64,000 bases of DNA, taken from Oxyruncus cristatus (lineage: Eukaryota > Chordata > Aves > Passeriformes > Cotingidae). Position numbers and translations under genes: made by a program. The notes under the pieces are model-generated. The model worked only from the letters and a program-made list of their open reading frames with translations. It ran no database searches and was not told where the DNA came from. Numbering within the stretch: position 1 is the first letter of the stretch; each line of letters begins with the position of its first letter. Below are positions 10,042 through 22,300 of the stretch, in pieces. Location of the stretch: the NCBI GenBank assembly GCA_013399855.1, contig VXAY01007011.1:1592716-1656715 (forward strand). Reading direction: 5' to 3'.

Positions 10042-12499
10042 GGGAAAAAGGCAACCACTGTTGGAGAAGTGATATAGTCCTCATAGTGTCAGCTGACTAT
10101 AATATCCATAGCTGCCTGCAAGTCTCTGTGAATGCTAGGTGAACAATGGCTTTTTCTGCTTCTCTGTTACTCAGAAATGCTAAATATCTAAAAATATTTT
10201 TCTATAAATACATCACTTTTATTGCTTTAAATCAGTCTTTTCCATTCACTGTGATAAATACATCAATTTAAATCTCACCTCTGAGCAAAGCCCATTCCAA
10301 ATTCTACATGTTCTTCTGCAAGAGGAGAGGAAACCACAGATTATTTTCTGTTTCTAGCCTGAGATGTCATCATGTAAGTCTGAACAAATTGTTCACAAAT
10401 TCCAAACATGGTTGACTCCGTTGAGCTCTGCTTCCTCTGCTAGGTAATATGAAAAGGTTTCTATGAAGGGTTTCACACTTTCTAAACAAAACATGCTCTT
10501 AAGCCAACAATCTATTTACAGAACTGATCCAACGGCTGCTTGACACTCTTCCTTCCTACAACCCACAAACCTCCTACCAACTTCCTCAACAGATGCTACA
10601 GTCCAAATTCAAACCCCGCACTTTCAGTATCCCACAGGCCATGCTGAAAATCATAAAACCATATTTAAAAAAAAAAAATTAAGGCCAAATTTGGGCAGAT
10701 TCCAAGACAGGTGATCAGAGAAGATGCTCTTATCATACAGATTGGAGATTTTTCTGGTTTTCCACATGCTTGCTGCACAGTCTTGGGTCATGCAATTCTC
10801 TCTCCATAGTAAAGCTGTGACTTCACACAGCAAGTGCACCTGTGCAACTGTGCCTGCGATTCACCAGCCAGATTTCCTCAGCACAACTGGCGACTAGGTG
10901 AGAAAGTAGCCACAGTATCATGCAAGAACTTTGCAGAGCACTGTACTCCGAGGAGTACGTAATGTTACATGATACAATACAGAGATGCACACCCACCTTA
11001 TAAGCTACAGACGCCAGAAGCCATGGCAGTTCAGAAGTCCTTGGGTGTGTGAAAGAGCAAAGCAGCCACTAGTTCTCTGTAGGTGACCAGGGAGGATGAT
11101 CCTGAGATAAAGACCAGAGACTTGTAGTTCAACATGTTCAACACCAGGGTCTGCTTTCTCCAAAAGGCCTCCTGCCCAGTGCAGTTTTTGGACTGTGCAG
11201 TTTATCTCCAATAAAACAAAGACGATACTGTTCTATCTCCCAGAGATGTGATAAAGGGCAATATGTATTGAGATGGACAAACACCAGGGCTACAGTGATG
11301 GGGCAACAGAAGCAGATGAGTCTTGTCTCTTACTCTGTAAGTTTAGTGCAGTTGAACAACTGCCCTCAATACCTGGAGATGGAAAATAAGGCAGAGCTTC
11401 CTGGGGCAAAAAGAAGACAGTGGGAGAGACCTGTTCAAGACAGGGAATGGTAAGAAGGGGCTGGAGAGGGTAGCAGCACATGGTCTATTTAAGCTTATAT
11501 AGGAAGGTCATCAACAACTGATTTTTCATTTGGCAGTGTAATGTATGATAGTTTAAAATTAAGTGTGCATTGCTCCACCCTCTAAAGGTGCCTTATCATT
11601 CCTCAATAATTCTTTCTAGTTACTGTCTCGGGAGTCCCGTGATGGTATAGGGCAAGAATACAAGCCCCAAAAGAAGATTTATCCCACTGAAAAACAAAGC
11701 TTGTGGGGAACATGGAGAGAAGGGAACCTAGGAAAAATGTTGCTGAGAGTCAGAGGTGAAGTGGTAGGGGGAAGCAGGATTGTAAATTTTGTCTGGAAAC
11801 CATAAATAATAAAATCTAGTTTTTAACTAGTGCTTGAGAAATTAAGGTCTTCAAAACTGAAACCTCCCAGTCCTGTCCAACCACACAAACTTAGAACTGT
11901 GGTTAAGAGGAAGCTGTGCTTCTACAGAGAAAAGGTTTGATAATTTGGGGTTGAAGATATGAGTGATAGGATCTGCATCTTTTTCTATTCACAATTATAT
12001 ATGAAGATTAACAAATCTTAAAAAATACTGATGTCACCAGCAGGACTCAGGTTTAGCTCTGGTATTTATTTTTCCTTCTATGTCTCACCTCTGTCAAAAT
12101 TCTCAGGCTGGCACACTGTATTTTTTCACCTATGTATCTCACTATTAGGCCCAGGCCTCTACGTTGGCAGTGTCTTTTTATCTCAGATGCACGGAGCCCA
12201 GTGCTTATGAACAGCAGCAAAGACACAATCTGTGGGCTGGCAGACACCAGTGATACAATACTGATGCAGTATTACTGATTGTCTTTGGTCACATCACTGC
12301 AGCAAGTTAAAAGCAGGATTCAGGGCACTTCTATCAATTGCTCTCCAACAACATCAGGGCAAATAGGACATATGCACCTCTCTTGGGCTCTGTAATTTTT
12401 TCATTTTTGCAGTTACACTGATGGCTCTCCATGTCAGTACTGTGGTTTCTATATTTCTGTCAGACATCTTAGAGCATTGATTAACAGCAGCATGAGGCT

Positions 12500-12672
12500 T
12501 TCTGGGATTCTCAAGGCTACTCTGTGCATCTCCATCCCTGGAGATTTTCAAAACCTGGCAGAAGGCCCTGACCAATCTGATCTATCTTCGAATTTGTACC
12601 AGCTTAGGCAAGGAGGCTACACTAGAGATGTCTAGAGCCCCTTTCAATCTAAACTGCTCTGAGATTCTTTGA
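12500..12672 (+). mobile_element. CR1 LINE 3' fragment, old
   Basis: Contains ctggagattttcaaaacctgg, aaggccctgaccaatctgat and the terminal ttcaatctaaactgctctga block. These are the last part of CR1 in forward orientation. Diverged. Confidence 0.65.
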
Positions 12673-14669
12673 TATCTTCTTGAAAGCCATGGCATTTTCA
12701 CTTCCAGTAGAGTCACTTTCAAACTGGGAGATCCATGCCTTAATGTGCAGGCCCAAAGGGGTAAGAACTGAAGCTTGAAATTCCCTCTCAGGACAATGGG
12801 GAATCAAATCTAACTCAAATGTCATGTAATTACACACTATTAATCATGAAAGCATTCCAATATTTTTAAAAGCAGCCATGGTGCTCCTCCAAATAGAATA
12901 CAACGTTCTGGGAAGGCATTATGCCCCTTCATGTCCTTCCTTGACATCCAAGCATTGTCTATATCCATAAATCTCTTTCCTTTCTTAATTATGCAATGTT
13001 GCAGAAAGTTAAGATGCTGAAAACTTGGACGCAGCAAGTCTGCTCAGGATCATACTGTGCAATGCATTGTGGTACCAGGTCTCCCAAACTAGCAACATCC
13101 AAGCTAGGGCCCTAGGAAGACCCAGTCTTAGCGCTGTAGACCCCTTATATTGTATTTCAAAGTGTCATTCATTAGTCACAGAATGCATCCCAAGTGCTGC
13201 AGGAAATAGTGGATGTACATCTTCTGTTACTACACACTGACACCTTCACATTTGCTTTACTGTGAATAAACTTGTTTCACATCCAAAAAAAGAAAGCCAA
13301 GGGCATGCCATAAGGCATGGAACAATGCCAGGAAGTTCTCATGAAAACAAACATACAAAAAAAAAAAGTTCTGGCTCCAAGACATTCTAAAAGACCCACA
13401 GGAAATTTGGAAGGAGATAAAACCCTTGTCTGAAGCTTTCAGGTCAGTTGAAGGCCAAAAGACCTTTCTTAGCTGCCGTATGGGAGATGGGCTGATTCAT
13501 CCCTTTCTAGGCAGGCTCATTTCCCAAGCGGTACCTCCTGCACTGCTACGTGTGCAGGTACAAGTCAATCCTCCAAAGCATACGTGAAACAACCACTGTG
13601 ACTGTAATATCCCGAGAACAGCTAAGGGTGTTAATGGCAGCCTAGACATCTGATTACTATCATCATGGTTTTGGCTCTTCCTGAAGTCAGTCTTATGATG
13701 ACACAAAATGTTCCAGAACTCACTGCGTATTTTTAGCAAAAAAACAATATAAAAGGGGTCAAGAGAGAAGAGATGAAGCTTTGTCACTTATAAAGCTCTG
13801 CTAACCTGCAAAGTCAGAGACCTTCATCCCTCCCACATGATATTTGCAATGCTTCTGCACTAGGCTGGTAACTGAGGAGTCAGCAGTGTTTCACAGAGGT
13901 GAGGAGGAGAGTCACTGCCATTCAACCAGTGCACTTATTAGGTGGATTAGAAATTCACCCAAAAGGTGAGCTACTAGGCTGGGGCCAACTTAACAAAATC
14001 AACTTGTGGTGCAACACCTTTATCATCCCAAGACTTGTGGGCAAAAGGTAACAGTCAGCACTGCAGGAATCCTTGCTCCACTGGTCCTTACTCCTCCTGG
14101 TTACTGGCCTTCTTCTCATTGTCTCCCTGCCCAGTCCATTCCAGCCAAATGTCTAGGTTTGTTAAGCAAACACACTCCATTCCTTACTGGATCTGTATAG
14201 ATGGATGTTTTTAAGGCTATACTGCAGGTGTTTTGCATGCAAACAGAAACACCAAATCCCTAACAATCCTGGAAAGGTCTACCGGGATTTCAAGTCCCCA
14301 GTCTAAAAGCAGTAGAGTTAGCTGTAGAGCCAAACTCAAGCAAATATGAGTCAGGTCTCCAAAATCAAAGGGTTGTATTGGTCCTGGTCAAATTCAAGGG
14401 CCATAGTTCTCTGGCTTGGCTCAAATGAGATGCTTATTCATTAACTTTGCTTGCCCAGACACAAACAAATACTGAAGGACTGCTCTCCCCTCCTGCCCAG
14501 TGATACTTGAACAGTACTCCTGCAGACCCATATCCTTCTACCACCCAGCTAATAAGAGTCTAGTCAACACAATTCCCATTCCTGTATTGACTCTGCAAGC
14601 TGCCCATTAATGAATTACCAAAACATTTCTTCTTTTCCTTTGCCTCCCACACTTGGCTTTTTTTGATAG

Positions 14670-14800
14670 CTTTTTTGTTTGTTTGTTTGTTTGTGGGGGT
14701 TTTTTGTTGTTGTTGTTTTTGGTGTTTGGTTTTTTTTTGTTTGTTTTGTTTTGTTTTTTTGGTTGGTTGGTTGGTTGGTTGGTTTTTTTGTTTAGGGTTG
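14670..14800. repeat. T/G-rich low-complexity repeat, (GTTT)n and (GGTT)n
   Basis: Runs of gtttgtttgttt, ttgttgttgttt and ggttggttggtt mixed with long T tracts. The ORFs across it on both strands are artefacts of the repeat. Confidence 0.9.
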
Positions 14801-15721
14801 ACAGTTTTAACTTGTTTTTTAAAAAGTTTCTCCTGCTCTACAGCTACTTTCACGCCTTCCAGGCCCCTTATGAAGTACACTCTGCTATTTGCAATTTTCT
14901 TGTTTGTGGCTGTCTGCCTGGGGCTGTGGTGGAGCACAGACATCTGCAACTCTAACATAACGGAAATGAAATAAATAGAATTTCACCTGTGAATTACATT
15001 TAAACTAAAGGTTTCAGAAACAAAAGTCATGGGCTATTTTATATACTTTGCCTTGCTAAAGTAATCAAGGCATATCACTAACCACAAAGGTTAAAAAAGA
15101 AGGCTATCACTGTATCAGTAACCCTTCATTGCTTCTATGTTTCTCTAAATGGAAAATTTTCACAGAATCTGAAAATACGTTCTCATGATTTGCCCTGACA
15201 AGGAGTGCAGCTCACCACGGATGGGATGGTAAACTGAGGATGCACCTCAAAACCTATCTCCCATCACGCAACACCCTTACAGCATCCAGATCCCCTACTT
15301 GTGCGGAAAACACAAAATTTGGAGTGCAGCTGTTCGAGCCGGTACTTCTACGACATCAGTACCTAAGCCACCAGTACGCCATCCAACAGGTTTTCGCGAC
15401 CCTCAGCCAATCTTTGCACCCCAATGTCACTGCAGATCAAGTTAACTCACCCCCAGTTTCCCTGGAAAGCTCCGAGTCCCTGAGGAGCTTGTCCAGCGAC
15501 GGCAGGACGGTGACACCTCGCGGTTCAACTCCCTCATTACCTCGGCCAGGGGAGGCCCCGCAGCGGTGGGGCCCTTTATGGGTTACGGTGGTGCTTTCCC
15601 AGTGCCTGGTGAGCCGGCACGTCCTCCTTAACCCTCCCGAGGATTTGGCTCTTTCCGGCAGGAACGAGTCCGTGAGAGGGGACGGCACGAACCTGCCGGA
15701 GCCACACCCGCGCACAGCAAA

Positions 15722-16057
15722 GGGTGACTTAATTGTGGCCTTCCAGTACCTGCAGGGACAGCTGGAGAGGGGCTTTTTACAAGGGCATGTAGTGACAGGG
15801 CGAGGGGGAATGGCTTCAAACTGAAAGAGAGGTTTAGATTAGATATTAGGAAGAAATGGTTTGCTGCGAGGATAGTGAGGCACAGGAACAGGCTGCCCAG
15901 AGAAGTTGTAGATGCCCCACCCCTGGAAGTGTTCAAGGCCAGGTTGGATGGGGCTCTGAGCAACCTGGTCTAGTGGAAGGTGTCCCTGCCCATGGCATGG
16001 GTTTGAAACTGAACCACCTTTAAGGTTCCTCCCAATACCAAGCCAGTCTGTGGGCCT
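15722..16057 (+). mobile_element. CR1 LINE 3' fragment abutting the RSPH3 promoter
   Basis: Reads forward CR1: gtggccttccagtacctgca, tagatattaggaagaaatgg, aggctgcccagagaagttgt, gaagtgttcaaggccaggtt, and ends in a decayed octamer tail at about 16057. The next base begins the GC-rich RSPH3 promoter. Confidence 0.9.
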
Positions 16058-16084
16058 ATGAACGGCCCCGCCGCCGCCGGCCCC

Positions 16085-16094
16085 GCGCATGCGC
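16085..16094. promoter_or_regulatory. NRF1-like site GCGCATGCGC
   Basis: A perfect palindrome matching the core of the NRF1 consensus, 165 bases before the RSPH3 ATG. NRF1 sites are typical of CpG-island promoters and usually lie close to the transcription start. Confidence 0.6.
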
Positions 16095-16099
16095 CGCGC

Positions 16100-16113
16100 G
16101 TTGCCCAGGAGAC
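16100..16113 (+). promoter_or_regulatory. X-box (RFX-binding site) of RSPH3
   Basis: GTTGCC-CA-GGAGAC fits the RYYNYY-N1-3-RRNRAC consensus at every position. RFX2/RFX3 bind such sites in the promoters of ciliary genes. The position 146 bases upstream of the ATG of a radial-spoke gene makes chance unlikely. Confidence 0.8.
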
Positions 16114-16258
16114 GGACGCCGTCACATTGCCTCTCGGCCCGCCCCGGCCCGCCCCGATCCGAGCGGCGTCCCACCGCCCCCCACCGCATCCCATCCCACC
16201 ACATCCCACCGCCCCATACCGCCCCACACCGCCCGGCGGCTGCCGGACAGAGCCCACC

Positions 16259-16380
16259 ATGCTGCCCGCCCGACCGCGGGAGCTGACGGTGGCGCCCGCG
16301 CTGCCCTACAGCTACAGCAGCCAGCCCCGCTCCCTGCTTGCCCGCCCCAAGTACCGAGCGCCGCCCGACGCCGCCGGGCC
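16259..16380 (+). CDS. RSPH3: RSPH3 exon 1: start codon and basic/Pro-rich N-terminus
   Basis: Encodes MLPARPRELTVAPALPYSYS onward for 40 codons plus two bases and ends at GTGAGT. The YSYSSQPRSLLARPKYR segment resembles the conserved N-terminal RSPH3 motif. Confidence 0.9.
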
Positions 16381-19300
16381 GTGAGTGCCGCTGCCCCCGC
16401 GTCCTCCGCGCCTTTCCTCTCATCCCGGCTCCCTCGCCGCCCTTCCCGGGGGGTCCTTCTTCCCGTGTCCTGGGGGGAGCTGCCCGCTGCGGCCCGAGCC
16501 GCTCCGGGCGGTGTGCGGTGCTGCAGCCGGCGCTGTCTGTGCTGCCCGCAGGGAGAAGCAGCCGGTGTGCTACGGCAACATCATGCGCGACCCCAGAGTG
16601 GCGCGGGGACACGCTTTAGCCGTTCGGCTCCTGCCGCAGGTATGGGAGGAGGGGTTTGTCTTTGTTTTTGTTGGGATTTTTTTTTTGGGGGGGGGAGTTG
16701 TTTGTTTGTGGGTTTTGTTTGTTTTGTGTTTGGGTTTGTTTTGGGGTTTGTTTGTTTGGTTTTTGTTTGTTTGTGGTTTTTTAAAGTGTAGATCATGCTA
16801 CAGCTTTTTTTGGAAAGTCATAAGGCCAGGAAACCTGTTCCTCATTTATAATTTTAACTACTGAAGCTGTGATTTTACTTAAAATGTTTCACATAGTCAC
16901 AGTCTGTGACTGTTTCCAGCTCTTCTTTAAAGAACTTAGTTTCACATGAACTTATGTAGTTCTGATTAATTCCCCCCCCCCATTAAGTACGTGATTCCTT
17001 GTTTTTGACTCTCCATTTCTTTAGTGTAATGATCCTAAACACAAGTCAACACTGCATAATCTGTAATCATATGCAAGGTGTCATCAGGGAGAATTGCAGC
17101 TCCTGGGAAATTGTGTTGGGTAAGCTTTGGCTTATCCTACCATAGAAGCAGAGCTAAATGGTCCAGCAGTATGCAAAAACTACTTGTGAGGAGGCAAAAG
17201 TATTTTGTTTATCCTGATATAGTAGTAAGTCATAGAACCTTAGAATGGTTTGGGTTGAAAGGGATCTTAAAGATCATCTGGTTCCCATCCCCTGCCACAG
17301 GCAGGGAGATCTTCAACTGGTTCAGGTTGCTCAGAACCCCATCCAAGTGTAATACTTTATTTTCAGAGAATATTTCAACATATATAATTTGATCATATAC
17401 AAATTTAAAGCAGTCTGTATTTTTAAAAGCTACTTTGTGTAAATAACTTGTGTTGTTCAGTATCTGTTTCTTAGAGTGAATTTCATGTCAGCTTTGTTTA
17501 AGAAGTTCGAAACTGGTGTTCATTTCAATCATAAGCAGAGTACTGAATTTAAAAGGTAGTATGAGTTTCTTTTGTTTCATCAGCAATACTTGGTCCTTAT
17601 AATTTTTATCTAGCAAACAATTCTGTTTGTAACATGATAACTAGACTTAAGTCCATTCGACCTCCCAAAATTTGAAAACTCACTTGTCAGAAAAAACATA
17701 TCGTTTTATTATACTTGTCTCCCAAAGCAAAGTTCTGTATACAATATTCACTTTCAAATAACAAATGAATGCTCTTACTGTGAGATGCCATTAGTATATG
17801 CCTGTAAGCAGCTAGCATATCTTATTAGTTTCATGCCTGACATTCTTTAAGTCAACCAAAAATTTAGAGTCAGGACCCAGAAAAGTAAATCTAAAATGCT
17901 AGATTGCTAGCATTGAAATCAAACAGCAATCTTCATTTTCCAGTAGAAAGAATGAAATATCATTTTCAAGTACAAAGTATATCCTGTTTTGTGGGTTTTT
18001 TTCCTTCCTCACTCCTGCTCAGAGTACCCAACCCAATCCCCCTGAGGTTCAAAAGCAGAAGAGTGCACAGAAAAGAGCACAGGCAAGAAAGCACACAAAG
18101 GAGCCAATTCGACCAGGAACACCAGAGCCTGTGGAAGGCAGAGAGCACGTTTATGTGCAGACAGGTAAAAGGCATTTCTTTTTTTATATTCATCTGAAAA
18201 CAAAGCTTGCTGATCTATATTCACTTGCTAAATTGATGATGAAGCTGGTAGAATCACACAGGGATAAGTTTAAAATCATAGAATGCTAGAATCAGGGGTT
18301 CTATAATCCTTTCCATTATAACCCCTTATTTTTACTTGTATTTATTAACTTGTCTAATTAGTGACATTTTCCCAGAAGGTCTGTTTTGCAGTTCTCAGTG
18401 TTCATTCTTGAACACTAGTCAAGACATCTTCATTTATTCTTTCTTTTTCCAATATCATCAGAGAAGTTTCATATATGCTTAAAATTGCGAGGTTTAAAAA
18501 ATTTTGCTTTAAGTGAACTACCCTTTTTTGGGAATCACTTCCATGAAGTGCACCTGGCATTACAGCGAGCATAGCATCAGATGGCCTATGCAGCAAACTG
18601 ATCTATGTTTCAAGTTGAGCTGCCTTTTTTTTTTTTTTTTAGCTTTATATAAGACATTTTATTTGACTCTTTGGATATAATTCACAGTGTAGATTCATCA
18701 AAAATAGTTGGGAGTTAAAATAAAAAGAAGTCAGCTTTGAGGATTCAATGTGCTTTTGTTTCTAGAACTGTATCTGGAAGAGATTTGTGACCGTATACTA
18801 GAGGTTGATGGAGAGTGTCAAACAGATGAATTTTTGGATAGACCACCTACTCCACTCTTCATACCAGCCAAAACGGGAAAAGATATAGCCACACAAATAG
18901 AAGAAGGAGAGGTATGAAGCAAAGTCAGGTTCACAAAGTGCTGTTGAAATATGTCTCCCATGCAAAACACATTTCTGATGCAAAACTGAAGTAGAAACAG
19001 AAAGGAACTAATCCTCACAGAACATGCAAAAAACCAACCAACTAAACAAAAAAAACCCAAAAACCAAACCCCAACCCAACTCTCCAATGTCTACTTTGAG
19101 GCTAGGTGCAAAAATAAGAAAAATACTTCTCCATATGCACTGGTTCTGCTGCTTTCAGCTCAGAACTACAGTGCTGAGAAATGCTTTCTTTTGTAAAATG
19201 TGTCCAGCTCAGGAACAGGTTTGGAACATAGAAACAGGGTCCAAATGAGTGCTCAGCTTGTCCATGGCAGACCCAACAGTGGCTGTGGTAGGGTGTGTGT

Positions 19301-22300
19301 GTCTCACTCCAGCCCACTCATCACTTAGCTCCCAGCTGCACTCATGCTTCTTTCTGCCTCAGTTGACACTGGCCCCTCACCTGCGCTTCTCTGGCCTGCC
19401 TTCAGCACAAGGGCTTTGTTCAGCCTCCTGTTCTCCCTGCCTATCCTTGTTAAGAGCAGTTGTGATCAAGGGATATTTATCTCTGTTTCCGTGATTCTTA
19501 TCCTCAGTTGTTTGACTTTGACATTGAAGTTAAGCCAATCCTGGAAGTGCTGATTGGGAAAACAGTTGAGCAGGCTTTGCTGGAAGTCATGGAGGAAGAA
19601 GAGCTGGCCCAGCTGCGGGCACATCAGCGTGCCTTTATAGAGCTGCGTAATGCGGAGTTTGCTGAGTTACAGCGCCTGGAAGAGCAGGACAGGCGAATCA
19701 GAGAGGAGAAGGTAGGACTTCCTACCTAAGAGCAAAACAGTCTGAATGCTCATCAAAAGGGAGAAAAACAGTGGCAAGCTGTGAGATAAGCTGGATATAC
19801 CTCAAAGGGCACTGTTAACTTTGATATTCTTCCTAGCATTTTGGTGAGCTGCACTCTGCCACTTGCTCTCATACAACAGCATCATAGTGTTGTGTTTATT
19901 TGGAGCAGTCATGCTTGAGTGACCTGGTATACTCGGACATCTGATCAAGAGGCCAGACCAACAGCTTTTTATTCTGTACCTGGTGCAGCTGTTTCTTTAA
20001 TACTTTCATTATAATAACTGCTAAATGAATAGTCAGAATGCTTGAAAGTGAGACACCTCCTAGACTTTCACACCTAATGCATGCACTACTCGACGTGCAC
20101 ACTTACATCTCAAGATCTCCAAGTATTATGCTATATTATTAGTATTTAGTAAATAGGAATAAACAGAAAAGGCAAGTCTTACTCACTATTCATCAGCCTT
20201 GAATAACTGGGGTTTTTAATGTTTTCCTGGACCAGTTAGAGTTTTAATCATTTTAATAATCAAATGGGTTAGAATACTGGAAAGCTGAAAAGTTCAGAAA
20301 ATACTATCCAACTTTATCTTATTCTAAGGACAATGATCAACTTGATCTGCAATAATAAAGCAAGAAGGTATGAGATCAATGTATACTAAGGTATCAGAGA
20401 AGGGTTCATTTGGCCAGCTGTGAGGCCCTTATTTTACAGACTTCTCAGAGTCAGAAAAGGTGAACCACAGAACACAGAAATGGGTTTGTCTGTATTTTTA
20501 GGGTATTTTAATACTTCACAGGTTGAGTATAAGCTTGCTTTCAATCACTCTTTCGTATGAGGAGTTTTTGTGAGCGGTAGAGGCTGCAAATACCAGGTAG
20601 AGACTATGACTATCTGCAGTTTTGATTATCTTTGCTATTTAATAGCACTTTGATAATTCTTTGAAGCCTAGATCAAAGGAGTAACAGCTAAAGGCCTCTA
20701 AGTTTTACATGCATAATTGCCTTGACAGGAACGTCGCAGACTCGAACACTTGGAAAAGCTCCGGAAGCAGAAAGAGACCACAGAGAAAATTGCAGCTCGG
20801 GCATTTGCTAAGCGTTACCTGGCTGATCTTATTCCCTCAGTCTTCAGCAATCTCTATGACAGTGGATTTTTTTATGACCCTATAGAAAGAGGTTTGTATT
20901 TATTTTTTAAAAATATATGAACTAAGTAATATAAAACTCAACACAACCATAAAACATAGCATATTCTGCTATTATTTAGAATAATGTCATAAGACTTTAT
21001 GTAGAGAGAAAGAGAGAGCTATCCAAATTGAAGTAAATGTGTTTTGATAGAACAGACAAATCAGTGTGTCAGTCTGAATATTTTTTAATGATTATCAGAG
21101 CAAGGGAGAAATTAGTCAATTAGGATTAGGCCCTGAAAATAATTTTGGACTTGTGCATCAGTGACGTCCAAGCCTTTAGAATCAGCAGCGTTTCTTATGG
21201 GCTACCTTGCTGCACTCCACCAGGCTCCACGTGGTTGCAGACCATGGCTTGGGAACAGCTACACTCTCTCCAGAATAAGTCATGGGGTTAATGCAGAAAC
21301 TGAGTGTATTTTGCAACCAGGGCAGGCTTTGGGATGACAGCATACAAAGAGTATGATTTGAGAAATACATGGGTAAGCAAGAGCTCTTTAGTCAGAGGGA
21401 ACAAATGCTTTCAGCAGACCAGAAGCCAAATGTCTTTGGAAAGCAAGGCAAGAAATATTATTCTCCTGACTTGTTCAGGATAGTTACTTGGATCTCACTG
21501 GAACATGACTGTATATCTCAACTGTGCTAGCCCTTCAAGGGTGCTAGACCTCTTTGAAAATCACTGCAGTTGAGAGGACTCTGGTCAGAGTCCACAATGA
21601 TGAACCTCAGTAAAAGAAGCTGGAGATAAGAAACTAAATAACACTTGAGAGACTTCATCTGACTCTTACACTCAAGTGTCTTTTGGCAGGGGGGTTCATC
21701 CCTTAATTGTTGCAAGCAGATAAAAACCAGCCCCCAAGTCCTGTCAGTCATCCTTAATAAAATGGCATTTTCTCTTTCTTTCTTCCTCCCTCCCTTCCTC
21801 CCTCCCTTCCTCCCTCCCTTCCTCCCTCCCTTCCTCCCTTCCTTTCTTCCTCCCTCCCCTACCTCCCTCCTGCGAAATTCTTACAGATATTGAGACAAAA
21901 TTCCTTCCATGGCTGATGTCAGAAGTGGAAGAAACACTACAGAAGAAGGTTCTGGGGAGAACAATGCTTGACTGTAAGTTAGCAAATCCTGTAATGTAAT
22001 CTGGGCTACTTGGTGTTCTTGGTTGCTTTTTTCCTGGTCAGAACAAATATCACATTTACATCGTCGCTGTGGATTAAGGTAGGAGGTGTCATTTTAGCAA
22101 GACCTCCCAAGTACCCATGGCTCTTCATGTTTAGGTTTTTTTGGTTTTTTTTGGTTTTTTTGTTTTTTTTACTGTATTAAAATGTTTTGATGTTGGAAAA
22201 CTACTACTACATACAACTAGGTAACTGATTTTCATCTGAAATAATAGGGGTGTCAATCATGCTGGACTGTCCACTCTCTTCTGGCTTTATACTGTTTGAG

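Larger units (their letters stand above)
9750..15720. other. Intergenic, no gene recognised
   Basis: AT-rich sequence with short unconnected ORFs. It holds the 49-base tandem duplication at 9944-10041, a CR1 fragment at 12500-12672 and a T/G simple repeat at 14670-14800. The last 400 bases before 15720 become CpG-richer and encode a long but unrecognised ORF that runs on into CR1 sequence. Confidence 0.55.
16058..16258 (+). promoter_or_regulatory. RSPH3: RSPH3 promoter / 5' UTR, CpG-rich
   Basis: About 200 GC-rich bases between the end of a CR1 copy and the RSPH3 ATG. It holds an NRF1-like palindrome, an X-box, two Sp1-type cccgcccc boxes near 16138-16156, and a C-rich CCACC/GCCCC stretch. 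No TATA box is seen, as expected for a CpG promoter. Confidence 0.8.

Noticed and set aside
11352..11449. Exon-like 98 bases with a GTAAGA donor
   Set aside because: No homology; a second donor-like GTAAGT lies only about 14 bases before the acceptor, and the coding phase leads nowhere.
14560..14974. ORFs on both strands, 100-132 codons, Phe/Val- or Lys/Gln-rich
   Set aside because: Produced by the GTTT/GGTT low-complexity repeat.
15240..15824. 194-codon ORF upstream of RSPH3
   Set aside because: Its last third is CR1 sequence and the rest has no recognisable domain; GC-rich promoter-flanking DNA yields long chance ORFs.
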